Source: Pseudomonadota bacterium | GTDB taxonomy: Bacteria; Pseudomonadota; Alphaproteobacteria; Micropepsales; Micropepsaceae | Assembly: GCA_021851325.1 (NCBI GenBank) | Contig: JAJZDZ010000006.1 | Span: 103,092 to 167,091, forward strand | Direction: 5' to 3' | Length of the DNA: 64,000 nucleotides | Shown: piece by piece, positions 19,425 through 30,953 of the stretch | Position numbering within the stretch: the stretch's first letter is position 1 | Layout of the letters: every line of letters starts with the position of its first letter | Program-made: the position numbers and the translations under genes | The notes under the pieces: model-generated | Database searches by the model: none | Told to the model about the DNA's origin: nothing | The model's input: the letters and a program-made list of their open reading frames with translations, nothing else

Positions 19425-20744
19425 TCAGGAATTTTCCTCGAGCACCTTGCCAGCCAGGTAGAGCGAGCCGCAGACGAGAATACGCGGCGCGCTCTGGCTG
19501 TCGGCGATCCGCGCCAGCGCACTGACCTGCAGCATGGCATCCTCCAGATCATCGGCGGGGCTGGCATCAAGGCCCGCCCTGCGGGCGGCATCGTAGAGTT
19601 CACCTGCGCCCAGGCTCGCCTCAGCGCCTGCAATCCCCACCGTAACCACATGGCGGACAAGACCGCGAAACGCGGCGAGGAACCCGGACGCGTCCTTGGT
19701 CCTCAGCATGCCGCAGATCAGGTAAAGCGGCTTGGGGCTCTTTTCCTCAAAATCGGCCAGAGCCCGGGCAATGGCATGCGCACCATGCGGATTATGCCCA
19801 CCGTCGAGCCAAACTTCAGCACCGTCCGGCGCCGTCGCGACAAGCGGGCCACGCACCAGACGCTGCAGACGCGCCGGCCACTCGACACTGCGCAATCCGG
19901 TTTCGATCGCGCTGTCCACACCCCAGCCCCGGCCGGCATGGCGCAAGGCGGCAATGGCGGTGGCGGCATTCTCGATCTGATGGGCGCCCGCAAGCCGCGG
20001 CAGGGGCAGATCGAGCAGGCCGCGCTGGTCCTGGTAAACCATACGGCCATGTTCCTGATGGGCGAAAAAATCCTGCCCAAACACATAGAGGGGCGCACTG
20101 AGGGCATCGGCGGTGCGGGCGATGACATCGCGCGGCACATCATCCTGGTTACCGACCACAAGGGGCACGCCGCTTTTGATGATCCCGGCTTTCTCCGCCG
20201 CGATGCCCGCAATCGACTCGCCGAGGAATTCGGCATGATCAAGTCCGACAGGGGTAATAACGGTCATGGCGGGACGCACCACGACATTGGTCGCATCAAA
20301 GCGTCCGCCGAGCCCAACCTCGAGCACCAGGGCATCGGCGGCGACCCGCGAAAAGGCGAGAAATGCCGCGGCAGTGGTGATTTCAAAAAAGGTGATGGGC
20401 TCGCCAGCATTGGCGCGCTCGCATTCCTCCAGTACCGCGGCCAGCTCTGCCTCTGTAATCAGCTGACCGGCGATCCGGATACGCTCGTGAAAATGCACGA
20501 GATGTGGCGAGCTGTAGACGTGGACCCTGAAGCCCTGTGCCTCCAGCATGGCACGGGCGAAGGCGCAGGTTGATCCCTTGCCATTGGTGCCGGCGACGTG
20601 AATGACAGGCGGCAGGGCCTGCTCGGGATGACCAAGCCGTGCCAGCAACCGTTCGATGCGGCCAAGGACAAGGTCGATCCTTTTGGGATGCAGGCTGAGC
20701 AGCCGCTTGAGGATCTCGGAGCTCGCGGGACGCTCGGTGATCAT
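19425..20744 (-). CDS. folC: Folylpolyglutamate synthase/dihydrofolate synthase
   Basis: Adds glutamate to dihydropteroate and then to folates; cytoplasmic, 439 residues. Mur-ligase-type P-loop [19 protein letters not shown] near residue 48, then [28 protein letters not shown] and [12 protein letters not shown]. Its start overlaps the accD stop by four bases (ATGA), the usual alphaproteobacterial trpFBA-accD-folC order. It is the last gene of that leftward operon. Confidence 0.96.
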   Translation of the reverse strand: MITERPASSEILKRLLSLHPKRIDLVLGRIERLLARLGHPEQALPPVIHVAGTNGKGSTCAFARAMLEAQGFRVHVYSSPHLVHFHERIRIAGQLITEAELAAVLEECERANAGEPITFFEITTAAAFLAFSRVAADALVLEVGLGGRFDATNVVVRPAMTVITPVGLDHAEFLGESIAGIAAEKAGIIKSGVPLVVGNQDDVPRDVIARTADALSAPLYVFGQDFFAHQEHGRMVYQDQRGLLDLPLPRLAGAHQIENAATAIAALRHAGRGWGVDSAIETGLRSVEWPARLQRLVRGPLVATAPDGAEVWLDGGHNPHGAHAIARALADFEEKSPKPLYLICGMLRTKDASGFLAAFRGLVRHVVTVGIAGAEASLGAGELYDAARRAGLDASPADDLEDAMLQVSALARIADSQSAPRILVCGSLYLAGKVLEENS

Positions 20745-21676
20745 CGCGCGGTGGGCACCGCCGCTGCGGCACGACTGGTTTCCGCCGAAATGGTCGCCGG
20801 AACCTGCAGCGGACGCGGCTTGGGTTTCTTGGTCAGGATATGGATCAGGCGTGACAGCGTGGCACGCAGGTCATGACGGTGAACCACCATATCGACCATG
20901 CCGTGATCGCGCAGATATTCGGCGCGCTGAAACCCCTCCGGCAGCCGCTCGCGAATGGTCTGCTCGATGACACGTTGTCCGGCAAAACCGATCAGCGCTC
21001 CGGGCTCGGCGATGTGCACGTCGCCCAGCATGGCATAGGAAGCCGACACCCCACCGGTGGTGGGATCGGTGAGGACCACGATGTAGGGAAGACCAGCTTC
21101 CTTGAGCAGATCGACACCAATCGTCACCCGCGGCATCTGCATCAAGGACAGCAGCCCTTCCTGCATGCGTGCGCCACCTGCCGACACGAACAGAACAAAG
21201 GGACGCTTTTCATCAACTGCCGCCATCATCGCGCGAACCAGGGCCTCGCCCACGCCCATGCCCAGCGACCCACCCATAAAATCAAAAGGCTGGACTGCAG
21301 CCATGACGGCAAGACCATCAAGCGTACCGCGTGCCGCGACCAGAGCCTCCGACAGGCCGGTCTTGCTGCGCGCTTCCTTCAGCCTTTCGGTGTAGCGCTT
21401 GGAATCACGAAACCGCAGCGGATCAGTCGCAACGTCCGGGGCGGGCAGCGTTTCGTAGACGCCACCATCAAAGAAGCTGCGTAAGCGATCCGCAGCACCA
21501 ATGCGCATGTGATGACCGCAGCGCGGGCAGACATAGAGCGCTGCATCCAGATCACGATGAAAGATCATCTCGCCGCAGGCAGGACATTTGCGCCAGAGAT
21601 TTTCCGGGGTGTCCGAGAGGCGGCCGGCCATCAGGTTTTTAAACCGTGGACGGACGAAATTTGTGATCCAGTTCAT
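20741..21676 (-). CDS. accD: Acetyl-CoA carboxylase carboxyltransferase subunit beta
   Basis: Beta half of the carboxyltransferase that moves CO2 from biotin to acetyl-CoA to make malonyl-CoA. The 311-residue protein has the N-terminal zinc ribbon (CPACGEM ... CPRCGHH, near residues 33-56) and the crotonase-like core with [18 protein letters not shown] and [15 protein letters not shown]. The partner accA is not in the window. It lies 18 bases after trpA and is coupled to folC. Confidence 0.97.
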   Translation of the reverse strand: MNWITNFVRPRFKNLMAGRLSDTPENLWRKCPACGEMIFHRDLDAALYVCPRCGHHMRIGAADRLRSFFDGGVYETLPAPDVATDPLRFRDSKRYTERLKEARSKTGLSEALVAARGTLDGLAVMAAVQPFDFMGGSLGMGVGEALVRAMMAAVDEKRPFVLFVSAGGARMQEGLLSLMQMPRVTIGVDLLKEAGLPYIVVLTDPTTGGVSASYAMLGDVHIAEPGALIGFAGQRVIEQTIRERLPEGFQRAEYLRDHGMVDMVVHRHDLRATLSRLIHILTKKPKPRPLQVPATISAETSRAAAAVPTAR

Positions 21677-21694
21677 GGCCTCATCCTAGCACGT

Positions 21695-22516
21695 TTAGCC
21701 GCGTGCTCCATGCACTGCAGCGGCCAGTTCCCGGCAGAATTGCAGGGTATGGGCAAGCAGGTCCTCGTCTTTGCGGCCTTCGTCATGGGCGGCACCAATA
21801 CGGGTAACGATCGCCGAGCCGACGACGACGGCGTCGGCGAGCCGGGCGATGCGTGCCGCCTGTTCGGCGGTCTTGATACCGAAGCCAACCGCGACCGGCA
21901 GCGGCGAGGCCTTGCGCACCCGGGCGATGGCCGCCTTCACCGCGTCTTCGGCCACCTCTTTGGTTCCGGTAACCCCGGCCACCGACACATAGTAAAGGAA
22001 ACCACTGGCATCCTTGGTAATCGTCCGCAGGCGGTTCTCATCCGAGGTTGGTGTCGCCAGCCGCACCACATCAATGCCATGGGCAAGGGCAGCGCTGCGC
22101 AGGCCGGCATCTTCCTCCGGCGGCAGATCGACAGTGATCAGCCCGTCCACCCCGGCCGCAGCCGCATCGGCAACGAAGCGGGCAACGCCATAGGCATGGA
22201 TCGGATTATAATAGCCCATCAGTACCAGCGGGGTCTGCGCATCGTGGCGGCGAAACCCCGAGACCAGCGCAAGAGTCTTTGAGAGGTTCATACCTCCGCT
22301 CAGAGCCCGCAGGGAGGAGGACTGTATGGCGGGACCGTCGGCCATGGGATCAGAAAACGGAACCCCGAGCTCGATGATGTCGGCACCGTGCGCCGGCAGC
22401 GCCCGCAGCAAGGCCTCGGTGAGGGCGCTCGTGGGATCACCGGCGGTGATGAACGGAATGAATGCGCTGCGTTGCGCGGCCTTCAGGCTGGCAAAGCGGG
22501 CGGCAAGACGGCTCAC
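21695..22516 (-). CDS. trpA: Tryptophan synthase alpha subunit
   Basis: Cleaves indole-3-glycerol phosphate to indole and glyceraldehyde-3-phosphate within the TrpA2B2 complex. The 273-residue TIM barrel has the catalytic glutamate in [16 protein letters not shown], the catalytic aspartate near [12 protein letters not shown], and the phosphate loops near [10 protein letters not shown] and VVGSAIV. Start overlaps the trpB stop (ATGA), consistent with fixed subunit ratio. Confidence 0.97.
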   Translation of the reverse strand: MSRLAARFASLKAAQRSAFIPFITAGDPTSALTEALLRALPAHGADIIELGVPFSDPMADGPAIQSSSLRALSGGMNLSKTLALVSGFRRHDAQTPLVLMGYYNPIHAYGVARFVADAAAAGVDGLITVDLPPEEDAGLRSAALAHGIDVVRLATPTSDENRLRTITKDASGFLYYVSVAGVTGTKEVAEDAVKAAIARVRKASPLPVAVGFGIKTAEQAARIARLADAVVVGSAIVTRIGAAHDEGRKDEDLLAHTLQFCRELAAAVHGARG

Positions 22517-23727
22517 AATGTTTCTCCCAAGGCTGCAGCTACCGAGAACACGTCCTTGTCGCCGCGCCCGGACAGCGCCAGGACGATGATATCGCTGGGC
22601 TTCATTTTGGGCGCCACCTTGAGGACATGCGCGATGGCATGCGCGGGCTCCAGGGCGGGGATGATCCCTTCCAGGCGACAGAGCAGCATGAAGGCTTCAA
22701 GCGCTTCGTGATCGGTGATGCTGTGATACTGGACGCGGCCGACATCACGCAGATACGCGTGTTCGGGTCCCACGCCCGGATAATCAAGCCCCGCGGAGAT
22801 CGAGTGCGCTTCGGTGATCTGCCCGCCTGCATCCTGCAGCAGATAGGACAGCGAGCCGTGCAGCACTCCCGGCACGCCGCGGGCCATCGTGGCGGCATGG
22901 TGGACGGTATCGATTCCCTCCCCGGCTGCTTCGATGCCATGGATGGCCACGGTGTCGTCATCGAGGAAGGGATGAAACATGCCGATCGAATTGGAGCCAC
23001 CGCCGACGCAGGCGACCACGAGATCAGGAAGTCTGCCTTCCTGTTCCAGGATCTGGGCACGAGTTTCGTTGCCGATCACACACTGAAAATCGCGCACCAT
23101 CTCGGGATAGGGGTGAGGTCCGGCGGCCGAGCCGATGATGTAGAAGGTGTCCTCAACATTGGCGACCCAGTCCCGCATCGCCTCGTTCATGGCGTCCTTC
23201 AGCGTGCGCGAGCCGCTGGTTACGGCCCGCACTTCTGCGCCCAGGAGCTGCATGCGAAAAACGTTGGGCTTCTGGCGCTCGATGTCGACCTCACCCATGT
23301 ACACCACACAGGGAAGGCCAAAGCGCGCTGCGACCGTTGCCGTCGCCACGCCGTGCTGACCGGCGCCGGTTTCAGCAATGATGCGTCGCTTGCCCATACG
23401 GCGGGCCAAGAGGATCTGGCCGAGGCAATTGTTGATCTTGTGGGCGCCGGTGTGATTGAGATCTTCGCGCTTCAGGTAGATTTTGGCCCCGCCCAGATGC
23501 GCGGTCAGCCGCTCGGCAAAATATAAGGGATTGGCGCGGCCGACATAGTTCCGGAGCAAGCCGTGCAGCTCGGCGGCAAACGCGTCATCCTGTCGGGCGG
23601 CGCGATAGGCCTTTTCCAGGTCAACCACGAGCGGCATCAAGGTTTCGGCAACGTAGCGGCCGCCATAGACACCAAAATGGCCGCTTGCATCCGGTCCGGC
23701 CCGCAATGAATTGGGCAATGGTGTCAC
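22513..23727 (-). CDS. trpB: Tryptophan synthase beta subunit
   Basis: PLP-dependent condensation of indole with serine. The 404-residue protein shows [15 protein letters not shown] at the N-terminus, the PLP lysine in [13 protein letters not shown] (about residue 97), the catalytic loop [12 protein letters not shown] and the phosphate-binding [12 protein letters not shown]. It overlaps trpF upstream and trpA downstream by four bases each. Confidence 0.98.
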   Translation of the reverse strand: MTPLPNSLRAGPDASGHFGVYGGRYVAETLMPLVVDLEKAYRAARQDDAFAAELHGLLRNYVGRANPLYFAERLTAHLGGAKIYLKREDLNHTGAHKINNCLGQILLARRMGKRRIIAETGAGQHGVATATVAARFGLPCVVYMGEVDIERQKPNVFRMQLLGAEVRAVTSGSRTLKDAMNEAMRDWVANVEDTFYIIGSAAGPHPYPEMVRDFQCVIGNETRAQILEQEGRLPDLVVACVGGGSNSIGMFHPFLDDDTVAIHGIEAAGEGIDTVHHAATMARGVPGVLHGSLSYLLQDAGGQITEAHSISAGLDYPGVGPEHAYLRDVGRVQYHSITDHEALEAFMLLCRLEGIIPALEPAHAIAHVLKVAPKMKPSDIIVLALSGRGDKDVFSVAAALGETL

Positions 23728-24398
23728 GCAGAACTCCCTTGCTGGACTGATTCCGGCAGCACACCGCGTGCTGCCGCGACAAACGCCTGGATCAGCTGTG
23801 GATCCTTGATTCCCGGCCCGACTTCTACGCCGCTGGAGACATCGACACCGGGCGCCCCGGAGACCGCGAGGGCCAGGGCGACATTTTCAGGGGTAAGACC
23901 GCCAGCCAGAAGCCAGGGGCGCAGGATGCGCCGATGCTGCAGCAGCCGCCAGTCAAAGGCGACGCCATGCCCACCGGGACGGGTAGCTCCCTTGGGCGCC
24001 CGGGCGTCGAAAAGAAACATGTCGGTCACCGGTTCATAGCTGGCCACGGCGTTTAGATCGTCGGCTTCGGCAACCGCCATGGCCTTGATGAGAGGCCGGC
24101 CAAAGCGGCTGCGCAGTTCGGCCAGGCGCTGCGGGCTTTCACGGCCATGAAGCTGTACAAAATCCGGTTGGATGGCGTCGAGGGCACGCGCGACCGCGGC
24201 GTCATCGGGATCCACAAGAAGTGCGACAATGCGGGCCCGTCCCCGCGCCCGCAGCGCAAGCTCCGCCGCCTTGGCGTAGGGCAGGTTGCGCGGCGAGGTG
24301 GGGTGAAACGCAAAGCCGACAAGATCAGCGCCGGCCCGCAGCGCCGCATCCAGCGCCGGGGCCTCGGTGATGCCACAGATTTTCACGCTCACAGCCAT
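23724..24398 (-). CDS. trpF: Phosphoribosylanthranilate isomerase
   Basis: Amadori rearrangement in tryptophan synthesis. The 224-residue TIM barrel begins [16 protein letters not shown] (catalytic Cys in KICG) and carries [14 protein letters not shown], the catalytic aspartate in LFDARAPKG and the phosphate loop [10 protein letters not shown]. The start at MAVSVKICG was chosen by homology; an in-frame ATG at 24491 would add 31 poorly conserved residues. This is the first gene of the trpFBA-accD-folC unit. Confidence 0.94.
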   Translation of the reverse strand: MAVSVKICGITEAPALDAALRAGADLVGFAFHPTSPRNLPYAKAAELALRARGRARIVALLVDPDDAAVARALDAIQPDFVQLHGRESPQRLAELRSRFGRPLIKAMAVAEADDLNAVASYEPVTDMFLFDARAPKGATRPGGHGVAFDWRLLQHRRILRPWLLAGGLTPENVALALAVSGAPGVDVSSGVEVGPGIKDPQLIQAFVAAARGVLPESVQQGSSA

Positions 24399-24648
24399 GG
24401 GGCGCCGCTTATCGCCGTCCCTTGGGGCAAAATCAAGCAAGGCCGGCTCTAACGAACAGTCCCAAGACCGGACAGGATCAACTGTCGACATGGCATCAGC
24501 TTCATCCTCCGCACATCGACAGGGGTGCCTGATTGCGATAGGCTCTTAATACCGTTGGCTTGCATAAGTAGAGCGTCAACGGCTGAGAGACAACGCCCTG
24601 AACAACGAGGGCATAGGCTCCCGCTCAATTGTGCGAGGAGTACTGGTC

Positions 24649-24885
24649 GTGTCGCGTTATACCTTCCGCATTCTTGATAGCAACGCCCTACTGGTCGAGG
24701 AAGTTGCCGTGCAGTGCGCTGATGACTTTGCTGCGCTGGACAAGGCAGCCTTGCTGGCAGCTGGGCGCAGTGTCGAGATCTGGTGTGGCAAACAGCTCCT
24801 GACCCATCGTCGCGCTGACGGCGAGGCTGCGCTGGACGCCCTTAACCGGCCCCAGACCTGGGCCGCCATGGGGCTACGCAGCTGA
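24649..24885 (+). CDS. Small conserved-type hypothetical protein
   Basis: A 78-residue ORF starting at GTG with AGGAG about eight bases upstream (start MSRYTFRILDSNALL). It has a beta-strand-like N-terminus, an acidic middle and a VEIWCGKQLLTH segment, vaguely like other short alphaproteobacterial proteins beginning with a RYxF motif (DUF6894-type), but I cannot assign it. It is the only plus-strand gene between trpF and pyrF and stops three bases before the convergent pyrF end. Codon use looks like its neighbours. Confidence 0.55.
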   Translation: MSRYTFRILDSNALLVEEVAVQCADDFAALDKAALLAAGRSVEIWCGKQLLTHRRADGEAALDALNRPQTWAAMGLRS

Positions 24886-24888
24886 AAC

Positions 24889-25596
24889 TCAGGCGCTGCT
24901 GCCGCCGCCAATCTCAAGGAGCAGGGCCCGGGCCGCTGCAGCGGGATCTTTGGCCGCGGTCAGTGGCCGGCCGACCACCAGGATGTCGGCCCCAGCCTGC
25001 ACCGCTTCGAACGGGGTCATGACGCGGACCTGATCGCCGAGTTCGGCGCCCTTTGGGCGGATCCCCGGTGTCACGATGAGAAAGTCGGGTCCACAAGCCT
25101 GGCGCACGGCCCCGATCTCGCGCGGGCTGCAGACCACCCCATCAAGTCCGGCTTCCCGTGCCAGCAGGGCAAGGCGAACCACCTGTTCCTCAACCCTCCT
25201 ACCCTGGCCGACGCGGGCCAGATCCTCCGGACCCAGCGAGGTCAGCACGGTTACCGCCAGTACCTTGGCGGGTGTCCTTGCTGTCAGCGTGGCCTCTTTT
25301 GCCGCCCGCATCATGGCTAGACCGCCTGAGGCGTGGACATTGAAGATGCCGACCCCGAGGCCACTCAGGGCGCGGGCCGCGCCAGCCACGGTGTTGGGGA
25401 TGTCGTGGAACTTGACATCGGCGAACACGGGCAGACCCTCATCGATCAACCGCCTGAGACCTTCGGGGCCATGGGCGCTGAGAAACTCCAGTCCCAGCTT
25501 GATGCCACCGACGGCGGTAGAAAGGCTGCGGGCAAGCGTAACGGCGCGCTCCAGATCGGGGGTGTCGAGCGCAACATAGAGCGGGTTTAAGTTCAT
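24889..25596 (-). CDS. pyrF: Orotidine 5'-phosphate decarboxylase
   Basis: Last step of UMP synthesis. The 235-residue TIM barrel carries the catalytic lysine/aspartate array in VFADVKFHDIPNTV, the start motif YVALDTPDLERA, and the phosphate-binding IVTPGIRPKGAE and VGRPLTAAKDP. It overlaps lapA by four bases, forming the ihfB-lapA-pyrF unit common in alphaproteobacteria. Confidence 0.96.
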   Translation of the reverse strand: MNLNPLYVALDTPDLERAVTLARSLSTAVGGIKLGLEFLSAHGPEGLRRLIDEGLPVFADVKFHDIPNTVAGAARALSGLGVGIFNVHASGGLAMMRAAKEATLTARTPAKVLAVTVLTSLGPEDLARVGQGRRVEEQVVRLALLAREAGLDGVVCSPREIGAVRQACGPDFLIVTPGIRPKGAELGDQVRVMTPFEAVQAGADILVVGRPLTAAKDPAAAARALLLEIGGGSSA

Positions 25597-25892
25597 GCCG
25601 GCGGTTTAGACTGCGGCCGCGCCGCGGGCAAGACGGCCCCGGCCGTCTTTTGCTCCAGCCGGCGGCGCCTGCGGCGGGCCGACAGCAGCGCACTCACCCA
25701 GCCCACGACAAGACCGAGCAGCAAGGCTGCCAGAAGCAGGACAAAAAGCGGCAAACGTACCGACAGGTTGCCGTCGGGGTGGCGCAAGGAAAAGGGGTCG
25801 ATGCTGAAAACAACGTTTTGGCGATTGGCGATGGCGATCACGGCGGCGATGGTCGCAACCGGAATCCCGATCAGGTAGGTGGAGGGCTTCAC
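25593..25892 (-). CDS. lapA: LapA-domain membrane protein
   Basis: A 99-residue inner-membrane protein with two hydrophobic segments ([18 protein letters not shown] at the N-terminus and [19 protein letters not shown] in the middle) and a basic cytoplasmic tail ([10 protein letters not shown]). This matches the lipopolysaccharide assembly protein A domain, which in E. coli LapA/YciS acts with LapB in controlling LPS synthesis through LpxC turnover. Here it is in the usual place between ihfB and pyrF, overlapping both by four bases. No LapB gene lies nearby. Confidence 0.85.
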   Translation of the reverse strand: MKPSTYLIGIPVATIAAVIAIANRQNVVFSIDPFSLRHPDGNLSVRLPLFVLLLAALLLGLVVGWVSALLSARRRRRRLEQKTAGAVLPAARPQSKPPA

Positions 25893-26206
25893 GGCGGCGG
25901 CGAACTTGCGCCCTGCGGCTTGTGGCCGTGACCATTCAGCCGCTCGCGCAGTTCCTTGCCGGTGCGGAAAAACGGCGCACGCTTCTCGTCAACCGTAACC
26001 GGCTCACCGGTGCGCGGATTGCGTCCCATGCGCGCCGGACGCACCTTCACCGAGAACGCGCCAAAGCCGCGCAACTCAACACGATGGCCTTCGGCCAGCG
26101 CCTTGGTGATTTCGTCCAGTACCGTCGTCACAATGCGCTCCACATCACGGTGATAAAGATGCGGATAGCGCTGCGCCAGACGCGCGACCAGTTCAGACTT
26201 GATCAT
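25889..26206 (-). CDS. ihfB: Integration host factor subunit beta
   Basis: A 105-residue histone-like DNA-bending protein. It begins [19 protein letters not shown], has the core [23 protein letters not shown] with the intercalating NP of the beta-arm, and ends with a longer basic tail than HU. IhfA is not in the window. The ATG at 26206 fits homologs; an upstream start at 26248 adds a non-conserved leader. It heads the ihfB-lapA-pyrF operon. Confidence 0.94.
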   Translation of the reverse strand: MIKSELVARLAQRYPHLYHRDVERIVTTVLDEITKALAEGHRVELRGFGAFSVKVRPARMGRNPRTGEPVTVDEKRAPFFRTGKELRERLNGHGHKPQGASSPPP

Positions 26207-26363
26207 CCCTTCCCCCGAGGGCGTGTCCCCCCGCCCGTCAAGCCTCACCGGCTCATGGCGAGCAGGTAACCTTGTCAGAGGCCGGTGGGGCCGTCAACTT
26301 CAAAGCCTTGATGATCTTGACGATTTCTCAACCAGCCGCGCCGTAGCGGCTGGCGCGGCAGGT

Positions 26364-28091
26364 TCAGGCCGCGCGTTCGACGGCGACCCCAAGGGGCAGT
26401 TCCACGGTCACCACGGTCCCGGCGCCAAGGTCGCTTTCGATGCGCATGATGCCGTCATGCATGCGGCTGAGCGCCCGCACCAGAGCCAGTCCGAGGCCGG
26501 TGCCCTCATGGGCGATGGCAACATCTCCGCGGGCCTGGACAAAGGGATTGCCAAGCCGGGAAATGGCCTCGGTGGGGATGCCGACCCCGGTATCCCGTAC
26601 GGTCAGCACACAGCACCGGCGCGCCAGATCTCGCCGGAGCGTTACCGTCACCGTTCCGTCCCGGGGGGTGAACTTGACCGCGTTCGAGAGCAGATTGAGC
26701 AGGATCTGCTTGAAGGCACGGCGATCGACGAACAGCATGAAGGGGTCGCTGGGAACCTCGCGCAGCAGCCGGACCGCCCCGGCGTGGGCACGCTCCTGCA
26801 TCAGCCGCAGGCAGTCTTCGACCACCGGCACCACATCGATCAGCTTCTTTTCAATCTCGAACTTGCCCGCCTCGATCTTGGACATATCGAGAACATCGTT
26901 GATGAGGTCGAGCAGGTGGGAGCCTGCCTCATGGATGAGCCCGGAATATTCAACGTAGTTGGTATGGCCGAGGGGGCCGAACATTTCGGATTTCATCACT
27001 TCGGAAAAGCCGATGACGGCATTGAGTGGGGTGCGCAGCTCATGGCTCATATTGGCCAGGAACATCGATTTGCTGCGATTGGCCCTTTCGGCCGCGTCTC
27101 TGGCCACCACCGCCTCTTCAACCGCCTCTTCCGCCCGTTCGAGAGCCAGCCCGAGGCCGCGTTCCAGACGCCGACGATGGGCCAGTGCGGTACCGGTGAG
27201 AACGACGGTAAAGCTCAGCACCGCGGCAAAGCCAAGAATGACCATGACCTGATCGCGCATCGGATTTGCGGGAATGATCTCGCCGTGGCCGGCCAGCGCC
27301 GGCAGCAGCAGATAGGCGTCGGCGACGAGCGTACCGAGTGTGCCCCCGGCAAAGCCCCGGGTGAATGTGAGCAGCAGCACGGCAGGAAAGAACAGATAGG
27401 CCAGCGGATAATGGCGGAAGATGAGATTGACGATCACGGCCGCCGCAAGTCCACTCAGCGCCAGCATCGTTCCGGGCAGTTGGGACACTGAGACCATCGC
27501 CCGAAAATCGCGCAGCCGCGCCGTCAGCAGGGGTGGCAACAGCACCAGCAGCCCGAAGGCATCGCCCAGATACCAGTGCACGGCGACCGGCCAGAAGGCT
27601 TGCCCCCGGATGAGGGACTGTTCGGCCGCGCCCAGCAGCGCGGATGCCATCGGAGCCGGTCCGATCGCGAGCGCGAAAAACGTCCACAACAATTGTGGTG
27701 TTGCCCGATCGAGAACCGGCCCGGCAGCACGGCGCAGCAACAGCACCATGAGCGCGATTTCGACGCTGTTGCACAGGGCGAGCAGAATTGCATCGCTGGG
27801 AGCATCGCCAAAGGCCGCGCTGCCTGCGATCGCCGCCAGAGTCGCAATCAGCATCAGCGGCCAGAATGCGCGTCGGTCTGATTTCAGCATCACCGCGCAC
27901 ACCACGGCGTTGGCCACCCAGATAACGGCAACCCGACCGGTGAAAGCAGTCAGCCACAGCCCGCCATAGGCACAGCCGAAGACCAGCGCCGCGAACAGGG
28001 CGTAATGCAGACTCTGCCGAGCGCCTGGCGCGAGCGCAAACGCGCCGCGCGCATGAGGCGAACTGACATCAAGAGACTGCGATGCGGACAT
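26364..28091 (-). CDS. MASE1-domain sensor histidine kinase
   Basis: A 575-residue membrane sensor kinase. About residues 28-300 form a multi-helix MASE1-type sensory region (for example ALVFGCAYGGLWLTAF, TGRVAVIWVANAV). A short coiled linker (about 300-340) leads to the HisKA domain with the phospho-accepting H350 in SHELRTPLNAVIGFSEVM. The HATPase domain follows with N470 (LLSNAVKFTP), G1 box DTGVGIP near 500 and GTGLGLAL near 530. No receiver domain and no response regulator gene is adjacent, so it is an orphan kinase. It interrupts the usual rpsA-ihfB neighbourhood. Confidence 0.9.
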   Translation of the reverse strand: MSASQSLDVSSPHARGAFALAPGARQSLHYALFAALVFGCAYGGLWLTAFTGRVAVIWVANAVVCAVMLKSDRRAFWPLMLIATLAAIAGSAAFGDAPSDAILLALCNSVEIALMVLLLRRAAGPVLDRATPQLLWTFFALAIGPAPMASALLGAAEQSLIRGQAFWPVAVHWYLGDAFGLLVLLPPLLTARLRDFRAMVSVSQLPGTMLALSGLAAAVIVNLIFRHYPLAYLFFPAVLLLTFTRGFAGGTLGTLVADAYLLLPALAGHGEIIPANPMRDQVMVILGFAAVLSFTVVLTGTALAHRRRLERGLGLALERAEEAVEEAVVARDAAERANRSKSMFLANMSHELRTPLNAVIGFSEVMKSEMFGPLGHTNYVEYSGLIHEAGSHLLDLINDVLDMSKIEAGKFEIEKKLIDVVPVVEDCLRLMQERAHAGAVRLLREVPSDPFMLFVDRRAFKQILLNLLSNAVKFTPRDGTVTVTLRRDLARRCCVLTVRDTGVGIPTEAISRLGNPFVQARGDVAIAHEGTGLGLALVRALSRMHDGIMRIESDLGAGTVVTVELPLGVAVERAA

Positions 28092-28288
28092 AGCTCGGTT
28101 CCGGTTGTCGACCCGAAACTACAGGTAGCAATGATAACCGGATGTTAACAGGCGAGCCTCGCCATAGTGCCTTAAATACCTAGATGACAGCGGTTGCTGA
28201 GAGTTTGGCGGAGTCTGACACGGACGTAATCCGCACCGGCAGCAAAGCTGGATTCATGACCGCTTCTGCCTGCCAAAAACGCAGCAGC

Positions 28289-28309
28289 CCCCTCCCCAGC
28301 GGGGAGGGG
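28289..28309 (-). terminator. Strong hairpin downstream of rpsA
   Basis: Perfect nine-base inverted repeat CCCCTCCCC / GGGGAGGGG with a three-base AGC loop, 20 bases past the rpsA stop. On the minus strand a run of five T follows about ten bases later, so it may end rpsA transcription or protect its 3' end. Similar C/G-rich palindromes recur in alphaproteobacterial genomes. Confidence 0.5.
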
Positions 28310-28329
28310 ACTGGCGCGGCTAAAGTAGA

Positions 28330-30045
<1,716 letters not shown>

Positions 30046-30278
30046 GAATTTCCTTCAGTGGGCTGCGAAGTGAAGTCGGGCCGGTCACAGGACTGCAGTG
30101 GTTCCGCAAAGGCCGTGACCGCAAGACACCTAAAGCCGGATATGCCGACCCGGTTTGCCGCCGGGCGGACTTCTGCGCCTCGGCCCGTCCGTTCACGAAA
30201 GGGCACCCGCGCAGCAGGTTGGTTCAGATCGGAATGTGGAACGCAGAACCAGCTCGGACGAGCGTCGCCGGGTCTCCT

Positions 30279-30953
30279 TCAACCCCTTGGCTTGGCTTCG
30301 AGCTTGGCCGCAAGTCTGGGCTTGACCAGCGCAAGGGCGGCTGCGAACGCGGCGTCTATACCCAAATTGGTGGTATCTAGCAAGGCAGCATCCGGCGCCT
30401 GGCGCAGTGGGGCCACCGTCCGTGCCCGGTCGGCCGCGTCGCGGTTCACCAGTTCGTCCAGCACCTGCTGCTCGGTGCGCGCAATACCAAGCCCGGCCAA
30501 TTCCTGCCAGCGGCGGTGTGCCCTTACCTCGGGGGTCGCATCGACAAAGAGCTTGGCATCAGCATCCGGGCAGATCACGGTACCAATATCGCGGCCATCC
30601 ACCACGCTGCCTGGCGCGGCACCGGGAGGGTGGGCAATGAAATCGCGCTGGTAGCGCAGCAGCGCGGCGCGGACCGCGGCAATGGCCGCCAGCCTGGAGG
30701 CGGCGGCACCCACCCTATCGCTGCGCAGGCGCGGGTCGCCGGCACGGGCGTGATCAATGGCGCGGGCGGCCGCGAGGGCATCGGCTTCCGAGCCAGGATC
30801 ACCACCGGCCTCCAGAACACCCAGCGCCGTCAGCCGGTAAAGCACTCCGGAATCGAGATGGGCAAACCCGAAATGCGCGGCAAGACGGCGGGCCAGCGTG
30901 CCCTTGCCGGATGCTGCTGTACCATCGACGGCAATGACGCATGGCCGCATCAC
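30279..30953 (-). CDS. cmk: Cytidylate kinase
   Basis: Phosphorylates CMP and dCMP. The 224-residue P-loop kinase begins with [18 protein letters not shown] and then [15 protein letters not shown]. It has the NMP-binding segment [23 protein letters not shown] and the lid RAHRRWQEL. Its start overlaps the aroA stop (ATGA); rpsA follows, the classic aroA-cmk-rpsA order. Confidence 0.95.
   Translation of the reverse strand: MMRPCVIAVDGTAASGKGTLARRLAAHFGFAHLDSGVLYRLTALGVLEAGGDPGSEADALAAARAIDHARAGDPRLRSDRVGAAASRLAAIAAVRAALLRYQRDFIAHPPGAAPGSVVDGRDIGTVICPDADAKLFVDATPEVRAHRRWQELAGLGIARTEQQVLDELVNRDAADRARTVAPLRQAPDAALLDTTNLGIDAAFAAALALVKPRLAAKLEAKPRG

Noticed and set aside
19332..20573. A 413-codon open frame opposite folC
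   Set aside because: Composition reflects the reverse of folC codons and it overlaps the GIN-domain gene end; no independent support.
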